From Calliopum simillimum (taxonomy: Eukaryota; Arthropoda; Insecta; Diptera; Lauxaniidae): a stretch of DNA of 64,000 nt. The stretch spans positions 80,644,909 to 80,708,908 of the forward strand of contig OX638368.1 in the NCBI GenBank assembly GCA_951812925.1. The letters are read 5' to 3'. The position numbers were made by a program, and so were the translations under genes. The notes below the pieces were generated by a model. That model ran no database searches, had not been told where the DNA came from, and saw only the letters and a program-made list of their open reading frames with translations. Below, in pieces: positions 1 to 10,865 of the stretch; position 1 is the stretch's first letter, and every line of letters starts with the position of its first letter.

Positions 1-1683
1 GTTTTGTTTCATTCCAGGGATCAGAAAAAGACGCTTTTTAAATACATACCAATAACGCTGCATGGTGAACAAAATTCTGTTAATTCATGGGCGCTTATAG
101 ATGTAGGTGCCGCATGCACATTAATTGAAGACAAAATTGCATCAGAGCTAGGGCTGAATGGACCAATTAACGAGTTGTGCCTTCGTTGGACAGGCGACAT
201 AACAAAAAGTGAGGTTAACTCGAAACTAGTTTCTGTCGACATATCTCCAAGAATCATCGGATCTCAAAAGTTCTGCTTGCGTAATGTGCGTACTGTCTCA
301 AGCTTGGACTTGCCGGAGCAATCGCTTGAAATTTCATCAATAGAATCACGTGAGCACTTGAAGAATTTACCGATTTTACCGTATAGCAATGCAAAGGCAC
401 GGATATTGATTGGTCTTGACAACGCAAAGGTTGGCGCTCCTATTGAAATTCGTGATGGTGGCTTGGATGACTTGATAGCCATAAGATGCAGATTAGGTTG
501 GTCAGTATACGGTCGTGAGGGAAAAATTGATAAAGAACAGCCACGAATTTTCCACGTATGCTCATGTACAACTAGCGATCAAGTTGACGAACTAATGGAT
601 TCAGTAGGTGAAGCATCTACGTCAAAACCATTGTTATCGACATGTGATGAACGTGCTCAACAAATTATGGAATCTTCTGCAAAGTATGTTCCTGTAAAAA
701 AGCAGCAACAGGCAGTATTATTATGGAACCACAACGAAGTTGAATTTTCTGATTTTTTGCCGATGGCCAGACGTCGACTGCGCTGCCTGGATGGAAAAAT
801 GATACGTGAACCGAAACCAAAAAATGTTCATGTCAGCGTGACTCAGGATCACCAAAGGAATGGCTATGTGAGAAAACCTAAAAATCACGAGATAACAACA
901 GGCGGTAAGTTTTGGCATATTCCTATATATACGGTGACCAATCACAATACAAACAAAACTAGATTGGTGTGGGATGCTGCAACTGCAGTAAACGATGTCG
1001 TTTTAAATTCATTTTTATTGGAGGGGCCTGATGTTTCGAAAGCGTTGGTGGGTATATTTTTATGCTTACGTGAAAGACCGATAGCACTGTGCGGTGACAT
1101 CCGCGAAATATTTCGCCAAATAAAAGTTATTTCTGACGATCAGGTGGTACACAAATTTGTATGGCAGGGCGGCGATACTTCGAAGAATGCAAATGTGGAT
1201 GCGATGTGTATTGCTAATTATGTTACGAATAAAAATCGTTTTCAGCAGGAGCAGCCTTCACCAATTTTAGAAAAGACTTTCGTAGATAATTGGCTCCAGA
1301 GCATTCCTACGGAAATCGAAATGATTCAGCTGGTTACTGAAGTGAGAGATACTTACAGCAATGGTGGGTTCAAGATGAGAAATGAGTTGTCAAATTGTAA
1401 AGGTGTTCTTCAATCGCTGGCCGGACAGGTACAGCAATTAAACAAATGTTTTGAGGAGCTAGATTCAATGTATGAAAAAGTGCTTGGTAAGTGGTGGCTA
1501 CCGAACTCCGACGAGCTGACATTTGTTCAAAATTTTAAAGAAGATTTTTTCGACGAAAACTTAGCGCTTACGAAAAGACAAATTTTAAAATTGGTTATTC
1601 CGCGTCGAGGGACACCGAGGTGTAATTTTTCGGACAATTGTACAAATTTTCGTGCTGCTAGCTCAAATGGAGTTCTCGATAAA

Positions 1684-1719
1684 GGTTGTGATGATGGTTG
1701 TGATGATGGTTGTGATGAT
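1684..1719 (+). repeat. three 12-bp tandem repeats inside the BEL ORF
   Basis: Three head-to-tail copies of GGTTGTGATGAT encode a CDDG-type tetrapeptide repeat in the reading frame. The multiple-of-three unit keeps the ORF open. It sits in the degraded stretch between the integrase snippet and the C-terminal domain. Confidence 0.85.
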
Positions 1720-2055
1720 GGTAGTGAAGCGGTTTTAAGAAAAACCTTTGGAATTTCTGGTCAGATGGCTGACCAATTTTGGAAGCGGTGGGTAAGAGAA
1801 TATTTGCCGTTCCTAACGAGACTAAAGAAATGGTTTGCAAAAACTCTTAGTCCAATTGAATTTGCTGACGTAGCAATTATAGCCGATAAAAGGAATAAGA
1901 TAAGTTCATGGCCCAAAGACGTTGTAAAAGATGTGCATCGGGTGAACGATGGCCAGATACGCAGTGCGGTGGTGAGAGCTATGAAAAGTATTTTTACCAG
2001 CTGGCGAAACTCGATGTTAAGAAGTAAACCACATGCGGTTCAGCATGAAGTTTAC

Positions 2056-2066
2056 GAGGGGGGGAA
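2056..2066 (+). other. polypurine tract of the BEL/Pao element
   Basis: GAGGGGGGGAA lies immediately upstream of the LTR start, the expected position for the plus-strand primer of an LTR retrotransposon. Confidence 0.75.
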
Positions 2067-2506
2067 TGTTGCGAAGAAATATTTATATTTAAGCCGCCCC
2101 TGACTTTTTTCAGCCCTGTTCGCAATTAGTTTCAATTTTTATATTTAAATGTTGTCAGCAATTACTCTGACGTTTGACACTTGCCATTTTCCGGTTCGTG
2201 TTTCTTTCCTTTTAGTTAAAATCATCAACTAATGCACACGTTTTTAAGAACAAGATTCTACATTTGTGCAAAGGCAAATTGGTTGCGAGATAGGGCGCTG
2301 GATTAAGTCAGATTCAAACACAAGTGTAAGATATTTTATAAGAAAAATAATGAATTTGTAATCTAATGAAAATTTATTTAGATTTTAGCATATAACCTCA
2401 TATAAAACTTATGAACTCTGTATAAAATTATACTAAATACCGAATAAATTGAAGTTTAGCTCAAAATCGGTGTTCCACCTTAATCAGAGCGCTATACGTC
2501 GCAACA
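2067..2506 (+). repeat. 3' LTR of the BEL/Pao element (440 bp)
   Basis: The segment starts TGTTGCGAAG and ends GTCGCAACA, giving matching inverted ends TGTTGCG/CGCAACA. It follows the polypurine tract and the pol ORF directly. The 5' LTR lies outside the window, so the pair cannot be compared. The next five bases are GGGGG, a possible target-duplication half that cannot be checked here. Confidence 0.75.
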
Positions 2507-3470
2507 GGGGGTTTATAGAAAACGCCGGATCAGTACATTAGTAAGATATTTTTTAACAACCACACACTCTTTCACACACACACCCTACTTGAAAATTGGC
2601 TTTGAACCGAAAAATAAATGCATAGTCGAAAAAAAAAACTTGAGCACTAACTCCAAGATGAACGGCATAAAAAAACAAAGTAATTTAGTTCCAAAACAAC
2701 TTGTAGACTTCATAAAATACGTTTCAAAATACTTCACACGTGGTCTAAGCAAAAATAATTTTTTTTTTAGCCAAGCCAAAGCGTTAAAAAAAAAATATTT
2801 TCTGCTGCTCACATCTGGAGTTAACCACCACTCTTCAGCACACCTACTGATCTCAACGGCATTTGGTGCAATTAGTACTTGGAGAACTCAACTCAACTAA
2901 GTCACCAATGTCGCTTCGAAGCAATAAAAAAAACCATCCAAGAAGTGGATAATGCACTCAAAACTTCAAACAAAAATCAAAAAAAAATAGCAACTCATTT
3001 AAACTAAATCAGTCTTTCTATCAGTAACTCCGATGTGAAATGCAGTTAACACTGTTTCCACAACATGTTAAGTCACTGCAACCAAAGCTACTGACAAAAA
3101 AAAAAACTCATAAAGAATAAATAAATTTAATTATATAACCGGAGTAGCACAACGACATCATGAACCATGAGCAACCCTCAAAACGAAAAGTGCGGATAGT
3201 GTATTAACTTAAAAAAAATCACTATGTCACCTTACGACTCAAAAAAGGATACTCAAGGCCCATTAACCCCGTTGTTACCAACAAAAAATGAAAGTTTCAC
3301 GTCATCAGATCATCTTTTACCAAAGTGCAATTAGTCGTTGATTTGTTCCACCACGCTAAGTCACTTTCACGCACCAGAAAAACTGACAAGGTTCAACTTA
3401 ACGCGATAACTCGAATCTGAACTTCATTAAGGGTTGTAGATGATTAAACCCTTTTGTATAAATTAAGGAT
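2507..3470. other. AT-rich stretch without a recognisable gene
   Basis: Only short frames broken by A/T runs are present, and none resembles a known family. Oligo-A tracts are frequent. Confidence 0.6.
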
Positions 3471-3770
3471 CGGCACCATTTTGTAATGGCAACCCTCCTT
3501 CCTGTTTCCGTTTGGGCGCCATTTTTGTAATGGCGCACCCTAGAGATTTAGATGTCCTCATCTCCATAATAACTTATATTTCCATTGGGCGCCATTTTTG
3601 TAATGGCGCTCCCTCTTCTTCTTACTTCCGTTTGGGCGCCATTTTTGTAATGGCAACCTTCCTTCCTGTTTCCGATTGGGCGCCATTTTTGTAATGGCGC
3701 ACTCTAGAGATTTAGATGTCCTCATCTCCATAATAACTTATATTTCCGTTTGGGCGCCATTTTTGTAACA
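3471..3770. repeat. cluster of GGGCGCCATTTTTGTAATGGC repeats
   Basis: The core GGGCGCCATTTTTGTAA recurs at about 3514, 3587, 3634, 3678 and 3752, with a divergent copy at 3471. Each core is self-complementary (GGCGCCATT against AATGGCGC) around a T-rich loop. Spacers alternate: one containing TAGAGATTTAGATGTCC recurs after the 3514 and 3678 copies, giving a higher-order unit of about 165 bp. Clusters like this occur in retrotransposon LTRs or leaders, but I cannot assign a family. Confidence 0.8.
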
Positions 3771-4438
3771 CGCGACCTTTTTTTTCGTCTCTTTTGGTTT
3801 TCAAATTAAATTTTTCCCAGTGCACCATCATGGCACACTCACAACAACAGAAAACATAATTTCTCTGATGCCTAATGAGACCTGTAGAAACACCCGAACG
3901 CAGCCATCGGCTAGCTCAATTTAAATCCTCAGGGGAGGAACGACCCGCTACGTCCGGTTCAGCCGGTGTACAAAAAAAAATATTCAAATTCGAATTCAAA
4001 AACAAAATCATCAAAATAAATAAAACCGATACCATGAAAATTCGCAAACAAAAATCATCGAAATCAATCGAAAGATAAAAATTAAATAACCACCAAAAAT
4101 TTACTTTACTCTTTGAGTGTATTAGTTGTTGAAAGTACCAGCACTATGCAACTCCATGCCGCAAAAAAAAATGAATTTTAGCATAATTCTATGCGCAGAA
4201 AAATTTGGTTCAAAATTAAAGCGAAGCCACAATCCAACCTATTCGCGGCATGCAACATGGTTATCGATACCTATACAGGCGCGTATTTAAGCCAACTTCC
4301 ATTTTTAAAATTTCACACATACATTCATTTTCAACTACTTACTTACATTTGTACCAATTTTTCCGGGCATTTTCGCCCCCCTTACAAGTAAAATTAGCCC
4401 TCCATCTCGCGATCTAGATTATTACCAAAGAACAAAAG

Positions 4439-5949
4439 AAAGGAACCACAGAAATAAGGACACAAAGCGGAGTTTCGGTTTTAAATGGCAAACAAAATTT
4501 TAATGAAAATAATTAAAGAAAAATTTATACATTGTATGTAAAAAAAATTACAAGATTTTTGACTTAAATAAGAAAAAATTAAATTAATTGGGGTACTATT
4601 TAGAACAAAAAATACAGTTCATATTCACAATAAAAATTATGAATTTCAAAAGAAAAAAAAATAAATTACGCAAGATTTAAACAGACAAAAATCAAACAAA
4701 CCATTTTTTTCTGAATCTTAAATATTCTTAAAATAATTAAGTTAGATGAATTTAACACTTAAATTTAATGTGGACCTATACAACCTTGGAAATTTATTTT
4801 TTTTTTACTATTTCTTTTTTCGTTTGTTTTAACTTTCTTATCTACAGCCTTTACACACCTTATGAGCTCATCAGGGGAGAAAAGGGGAGAATTTTCTGAT
4901 AGAATAAATATAAAAAAAATTATGGTTAGGTTGCAGAAGCCCTAACAAAGGATTACAAAAACAAATACATATAAAGAAGAAAACGATTTGTACTATGTAC
5001 CTCAATTACTAATTTGGCTAACTAACATTATGTAAAATTCCTAGTTCTTATTTTAGATAGTTTTCCTGTTCTTTTTTTTTTTATTGCCTAAATTTCTATT
5101 TTTTTTTTCTTTCTTTTTAAATTTTTATTTAATAAGCCTAATTTAATTTTGCAAAATTTAAAACAACATAAATTTGTTCGTGACTTATCTTTTTGGTTAT
5201 AATATAAATCCTCTATTGCTGGCGGCGTTGGATCTGCTCCTTCATCCTCGTTGGGTCCTGTTTTTCTGCTGCGGCGTCTCTTCTTAAAATTTTGTTATTG
5301 ATACCCCGGAATGGTATCAATTTGTAGATTTTACGCTATATGGCATTATTTTTTTGATATTTCTTTTACACTGTTTGGTATATTCTTGTGCACTTTATTT
5401 ATGGCACTTCGTGGCGAATCTTGTGCTATTTCATATATATTTATATACTCTTCTTAGTTTTTTTATTTTTCTTTTGCTTTATATGTAAAACTTTTCAAGC
5501 AATTATTTTAGCACTATAATTCTGTTTTTTTTTTAAGTACAATCGCCTTTTTCAATTGCATAAATTTTTCTTTTGGTTTGCACAAAAACAAGAGGATTCA
5601 TCCTCGCATCAAATTTTAATGTTTCTTTTAATTTAAATACTTTTCTTTTTTTTATCAAACAGTGATTTTATTTATTTGAGTTTATATTTTTTTTATTTTT
5701 TTAGTAAACCAAAAATCACTGAGCGTCTCGAGTTTTAAAGCAAAAAGTCCTAACTTTGGACAATCCCGAGGACATCTTTTGAAGTCCTTTTTCCGAAGGA
5801 ACTTAAATTTTTTTTATTCCTTTTTATGAAAATAATTTTAACTTTTTTAGACTTTTCTTAGACGACCGCCGGACTTAACAATTATACACGAACTCTCGTT
5901 TAAGCTCAATACAACTCACCAGCTAACCTCTCATTTCTGTGGTTCCTTT
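4439..5949. repeat. 1.5-kb AT-rich segment bounded by a 20-bp inverted repeat
   Basis: AAAGGAACCACAGAAAT followed by AAG at 4439-4458 is matched, with one difference, by its reverse complement at 5930-5949. The interior is AT-rich with many homopolymer runs. The repeat may mark the ends of a degraded mobile element. No target duplication was found. Confidence 0.4.
5213..5335 (-). pseudogene. short coding-like remnant, basic C-terminus
   Basis: A GC-richer island in AT-rich DNA carries a minus-strand frame of about 40 codons reading KLIPFRGINNKILRRDAAAE and then a Lys/Arg/Gln-rich tail ending at a stop. Its composition is unlike its surroundings and resembles a fragment of a retroelement protein. 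I do not recognise the family. It lies inside the segment bounded by the inverted repeat at 4439 and 5949. Confidence 0.3.
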
Positions 5950-7788
5950 TTTATCCGCGCAGTCGCACTGATTTTGGAGACTTTTTTTTTCAATAAAACA
6001 CGCGATCTTAAATCTGTTTTTCATGGTCAAGGCCAAGATCACCTGATCCCGATGCTCGAATGCCCAAGGTCCTACTATTGTTTCTGAGCTGCCAGAAACA
6101 TTTTTGGTACATCGGGTCAATGCCCTTAAAATCTTGGTCAAGGCCAAGATCATCTAATAAAAAAAAAACAATAGGAAAAAGGCTGATAATTGACCAGAAG
6201 GAATCGATCCACCAAAGGCGAGACATCTACAATACTCGGCGAACAGCAATTGCAGCAGGCAGTAGTTTTTTGCATGTTTTCCTTGATCTACTTAGCTTTG
6301 TTTATCTATTTTTTTGGTACCTGCATATTAAAAACATAGCCACGCCCTATACTGCTTGTGCCAATTGTCCCCAACGAATTCTGAGAGAGCGATGAAACTA
6401 TAATGTAACTTGCGTTACAACAACAACAACAACCTGCGAACAGATCGATGAGAGACAGTGGATAACATGCAGACCGTTGTTTTGTTTTTCTTTATATTTT
6501 TGGTTGTTTGTTTTTTTTTATACGCAAATGCATTTGCTGAAGCAGTTATGTTTATGATGCTCATGCACTTGGGACAAGTTGTTTTTGGCTATTTTAATTT
6601 TACCGACATTTGTGCATTATTTCGTTTTGCCGACGGCAATGCGTACCTGGTAGAAATGGAATTGGGTATTACGAACATAGATGCCTTTTTAACGGGGATG
6701 CATTTGTTCCAAATTTACTAATACACACTACATCGCTAGCAAAAAAATAAAAGGAAGCGATTCGTGTTTTTTTTTTTTTAAATTAAGCTAGTTTCAAATT
6801 TGCATACATACTTCCGAATAACTAACGCACACATTCGTTTGCAGATGTATTGCATCGAACGGAAGTGATATCCCATTTTTTTTTTCATTGTATTCATGCA
6901 ACACCATCTGCATTCGTCGTACTAAAACATCGTCGGTAATCAAGTGCATATCTGTAAGTCTGCGCATCAACCTATTTCAAAAGTGTGTCCCCTACTACCT
7001 CAACAAAACAAAACATTGACAAGTGTATCCACGAGTTACTGACATTTCACACTTTTCATTTGGTATAAAACATTGTATTGAAAATTATGTTTTTAATTTT
7101 CAAAAACAAACGCAAAAGGGACCACGCTACAGTCCCTAAAGTTCTGAATGTAGACATTTTAGATGACATGTCTTCGACGACTATTGGCCCAACTGGGTAC
7201 TTACTTTGATATGAAATTATAAAATGTCTGTTCGCGTGCAAAAATAGTTTCCAAATTTTACATACAAGATTATAGTAACTAAATTTTACTGTTAAAAAAC
7301 TGCAAAAGTACGACTAGCACCTGATTAGCACATATGTGAAATAAAAAGTTCAATCCTATGTCTATGTTATTAACTACTAAATGTTAACAGAGGCACAATT
7401 TTATATTTTGTTTTTATTAAAGAAAAAGGTCTGATAAACTGATAGTTAATAAAATACACAACAATGAAACCATTTGGCTCAGCAACTTGTTAATCTTGCC
7501 CTCACAGCTTCCTAAATCGCCAACTTCGTCGTAATGCAAACCCTTCTTGCGTCAGTCACCGGTTGTATTTAGCTTGAAGATCTACAAGAAGTTGGATGCA
7601 TGATTGAATTTCAGGCCAACAGTAAAACACTTCATTTGTACTATATCTTCAACACATTGGATATTAAGTGTAGATCGATTCCCTTCGATTTGGCTAAGCA
7701 GCGAAGATTAATTTCACGGCGATCAGCTTTCAAATATACATTTTGGTATTTTTCAACAAGCACTCAAATTTAAAGTGGAACAATTTTA
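5950..7788. other. non-coding stretch, one small hydrophobic frame
   Basis: No recognised gene. A frame at 6467-6721 (+) would give 84 residues beginning with a hydrophobic segment (VVLFFFIFLVVCFFLYANAF) and then two more hydrophobic stretches. It has no family resemblance and is probably chance, but it is the only frame here with protein-like composition. A (CAA)n run lies at 6419-6433. Confidence 0.35.
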
Positions 7789-9112
7789 CATCAGCGACTG
7801 TTGTTGTTTTTTTTTATTTTTTTTGCCCAAATAGGGCTCTGGGAATTAATTACAACAACAACAACAACAACCTCTGAGCGCATCTACTTTCGGAGATATA
7901 GCCATCGGAAGATCGGGATATATCTTTTATAAAAATCGATATAAGTTGGGAACCCCTGGATGGATTTCAAAAATATTGGTGTCATATGAAAGGTATTTTA
8001 CTGGGCTATATAATTGTCCTGCGAAGCTTTTCAATTTGAGTGATAGTTTTCGAGATATGACAATTTTTCAAAATTTAACCCCATTTTTTTCGCAAAAAAC
8101 CGTAATTTTTCCAAAAAAATGTGTTATTAACCTATAATTTTAATAACTAAATTAGGAAGCCTAATTTATTTCCTTTCATTTGATATACGACATGTATCTG
8201 AAATTGCATAATTAATAAATTTTTATAGAAAAAAACAAAAATGGACCAAATCAATTTTCTTCAAATTTGGAACTTTAAACAACAACAATGCTAAAACAGA
8301 CAACAACAACTTTACTACTACTACAACAACAGTAATTTTACATAAGAGTAGGGGTAATTGGGCGGCCTGCGGCCGCAGCTCAGGATTTAAAACTCCCAAA
8401 AATCCGACACCGGCTTCGCGGCGGCCTTCGGCCGCGGATCAGTCTATAATATATCCAACACATAGTTTGCTAGCCAAATTGCGCACGCAATTTTTAATAA
8501 AAATTTTAAATTTTTTTAATATAATAAGTAGCTGATCCTCTTTGTTGTTGTTGTTGTTGTAGTAGTATCCAAGTTGTTGTTGTTGTTGTAGTTGTTGTTG
8601 TTGTTTGTTCTGGCATTGTTGTTGTTTAAAGTTCCTAATTTCAAGAAAATTGATTTGGTCTATTTTTGTTTTTTTTTATAAAAAGTTATTAATGATACAA
8701 TTTCAGATACATGTTGTATATCAAATGAAAGGAAATAAATTAGGCTTCCTAATTTAGTTATTAAAATTATAGGTTAATAACACATTTTTTGGGAAAAATA
8801 ACGGTTTTTTGCGAAAAAAATGGGGTTAAATTTTGAAAAATTGTCATATCTCGAAAACAATCACTTAAATTGAAAAACTTTGTAGGGCAATTATATAGCC
8901 TGATAAAATACCTTTCATATGACACCAATATTTTTGAAATCCATCCAGGGGTTCCCAACTTATACCGATTTTTATAAAAGATATATCCCGATCTTCCGAT
9001 GGCTATATCTCCGAAAGTAGATGCGCTCAGAGGTTGTTGTTGTTGTTGTAATTAATTTCCAGAGCCCTATTTGGGCAAAAAAAATAAAAAAAAACAACAA
9101 CAGTCGCTGATG
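7789..9112. mobile_element. foldback element with arms of about 550 bp and TA target sites
   Basis: The left end CATCAGCGACTGTTGTTG is mirrored by CAACAACAGTCGCTGATG at the right end, and both ends are flanked by TA (7787-7788, 9113-9114). The two arms are near-perfect inverted copies from the ends to about 8335 and 8535. The spacer holds two GC-rich hairpins built from CGGCCGC (about 8364-8440). Each arm contains the same 63-codon frame, an effect of the palindrome rather than evidence of a gene. TA flanks suggest a Tc1/mariner-type non-autonomous element. (CAA)n/(TTG)n tracts occur in both arms. Confidence 0.85.
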
Positions 9113-9765
9113 TAACATTAAGCCTTTAAAGTTTATGTAGAGCAATAACTACCGTTTTCCTCAACTTCCTTTTGGTAAGACTGGCAATTTTACCAATTTC
9201 CTTCTTGGCGAATTTCATTAATGATTATGGGACGACTGGACGACGATAGTTTCTTTGCGGCCGTTATGTCCTTGTCACTATGCACGTTGCACACCTATTG
9301 TTACGTACGCGAACACGCATCATTTTGTTGTAAAAAACCTGTAGAATATTAAATTATCATTAAATTAAAATCACTCACAAAAATAACAAATACAAACTTT
9401 GTTTTTTAATGACAGAAAAATAGTAATATGACATATAACGTGTTGCCAGGTTTTGCAATGATGAATGGCGAAAAATTATTTTAAAAATCTAATATAACAG
9501 TTGCACATCTTGTATTATACCAGTTACATTTCTTCTAGCATCGAGAAAAAAATAAACACCTTTGCCCTATCAGTGTGATCGTGAATCCTTGCCTTATCAA
9601 TGCGACTTTTTCATCAATAAAAATAATAGAAAACTATAGCTATCTCTTTCATTTTTTCCAATTTATGTAAACAAATAAAAATCAAATTAAAATTTAAAAA
9701 AAATTATTTTAATGTCAAAATATTTATAGTAATATTCGTTATAATTTTGAGCTGCAGCTGTTTGC
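9113..9765. other. no recognisable feature
   Basis: AT-rich sequence between the foldback element and the neosin-like fragment. I see no convincing coding frame or repeat. Confidence 0.5.
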
Positions 9766-10286
9766 TCACAATTTTAGCAACATTTGTATCGCATCAGGAT
9801 GGCAGTATTTAAGTGGTGGTGCAACCGATGCACTGCCCCCTGCTGGTATTATCGGCAACATGCATGGTGCATTATTGCGATCACTCGCCACTTTTGCAGG
9901 AAAATCTTCAGCTATTAATTGAATGGCGGGCATGTTGCGATGTTCTCCAGGTTGACCAGGAACATCTTCATTGGGAAAAATAACATCAACACGTAGCTGC
10001 AGACGCTTCAGACGATCCACAATTGATTCAGCATATTTCCTTCAAATTTTACAAAAATGATTTTAATTACACAAAGTACCAATGCAAACGGAACTTACGG
10101 GTTTTTCCGATTAACAACAATAATTTCACAGTCATTGTTAGTTAATGTGCTTCGATTGACAATAAATAACAATTCAATTTTGTTCTCTGTCAACTTGATA
10201 TTTTTTGAGCAAGGAAGCAAGGCATCTTTTCGTTTATATCTTTCCCATTTTAAATAAGGCAAGCCGTACGCTTGCCTTATTCCGTT
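9766..10286 (-). pseudogene. neos: neosin/NCOA5-like gene fragment, two exons, truncated
   Basis: On the minus strand a frame open from about 10286 to 10099 ends at a good donor (ACCC|GTAAGT). After a 59-bp intron (10098-10040) the frame continues to a stop at 9766-9768. Splicing joins DCEIIVVNRKNP to KYAESIVDRLKRLQLRVD, then VIFPNEDVP, GEHRNMP and LIAEDF. This order of motifs matches the anticodon-binding-like domain of nuclear receptor coactivator 5 and its fly homologue neosin. About 40 residues normally between the NEDV and EHRNMP boxes are absent, and the N-terminal part is cut off where a dispersed repeat begins (10309). The retained intron argues against a processed copy. It is probably a broken duplicate, although a short functional isoform cannot be excluded. 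Confidence 0.6.
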
Positions 10287-10308
10287 TTAAATCGAATGTC
10301 GTAGCACA

Positions 10309-10865
10309 TCAAATTTTTTTCCAGATTCTGTTTACATATCATTCAAATGATGTATAAAAAAATTTTCGCTAGTGACTCCTCGACTAAATTTTTAGATAAC
10401 CCCTTTTCCAATTAGGTAATTTTCCCATACAAAAAAAAAAATTTTTTTTAACTACAATAAACAAAAATCAAAATTATCACTTTCGATGTAATTTGCAATG
10501 CTAAACGCGAATCCAACCTCAAAATTGCTCTATTGTGTATAGTTTTTGAGATAATCTAGGCCAAAAACCCAAAAAATCGTTTCTGCCATTTTTTGAAGCT
10601 ATATAACTATGTAACATATCATTTATTCGCTAAGTCTGGTTAAAGTACTTGAAAGCTCCAATTTTTTTCTTTAAAACCTTATTTAAATTATGTTTATATC
10701 TTCATGTTTCTAAGAGATATTGTAGACCGAAATATTGGCAAAGCGGGTTTTTTGCACTTTTGTCTTTTTAGGTTAGGATATCTTTGATTTAACGAAATTG
10801 AAATTTCTTTCACATTTTATACATGTTTAACGAACCGACTACTTCTAAATTCAGCCGTTTGACAC
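10309..10865. repeat. single arm related to the 52.5-53.1 kb hairpin
   Basis: From CCAGATTCTGTTTACAT onward this segment matches one arm of the hairpin at about 52500-53130, including the AAATGATGTATAAAAA block, the ATATAACTATGTAACATATC block and the end near CGAACCGACTACTTCTAAA. The mirror arm is absent here. About 60 bp present at 52990 are missing. It directly abuts the neosin-like fragment. Confidence 0.75.

Larger units (their letters stand above)
4..2103 (+). pseudogene. BEL/Pao retrotransposon pol remnant, 699-codon open frame
   Basis: The frame is open at the window edge, so its true start is not visible. In order it holds a retropepsin-like aspartic protease segment (ALIDVGAACTLI, about residues 30-41), a BEL/Pao reverse-transcriptase block (RLVWDAATAVNDVVLNS then CGDIREIFRQIKV, about residues 320-380), a degenerate palm box FVDN where YVDD is usual, an integrase snippet (RRGTPRCNFSDN), and the C-terminal post-integrase domain (KRWVREYLPFLTRLKKW). 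RNase H and most of the integrase are missing, and the joins at about 1590 and 1740 keep the frame open. The protease has DVG rather than the usual DSG/DTG. A polypurine tract and an LTR follow directly, so this is the 3' half of one element. It cannot encode a working polymerase. It is most likely a dead copy, although an ORF this long without stops is notable. Confidence 0.85.

Noticed and set aside
2589..2900. 103-codon frame on the plus strand
   Set aside because: Low-complexity Lys/Asn/Phe composition from A/T runs, an equally long antisense frame, and no motif.
4439..5949. A complete DNA transposon bounded by the 20-bp inverted repeat
   Set aside because: There is no target duplication, no further pairing beyond 20 bp and no transposase. 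It is kept only as an inverted repeat.
6467..6721. Small membrane protein gene
   Set aside because: Hydrophobic residues follow from T-rich DNA, and there is no homologue or signal beyond one open frame. It is mentioned only within the surrounding stretch.
7946..8958. Two identical 63-codon frames on opposite strands
   Set aside because: They are the same sequence in the two arms of a palindrome. There is no family match, and AT-rich repetitive translation explains them.
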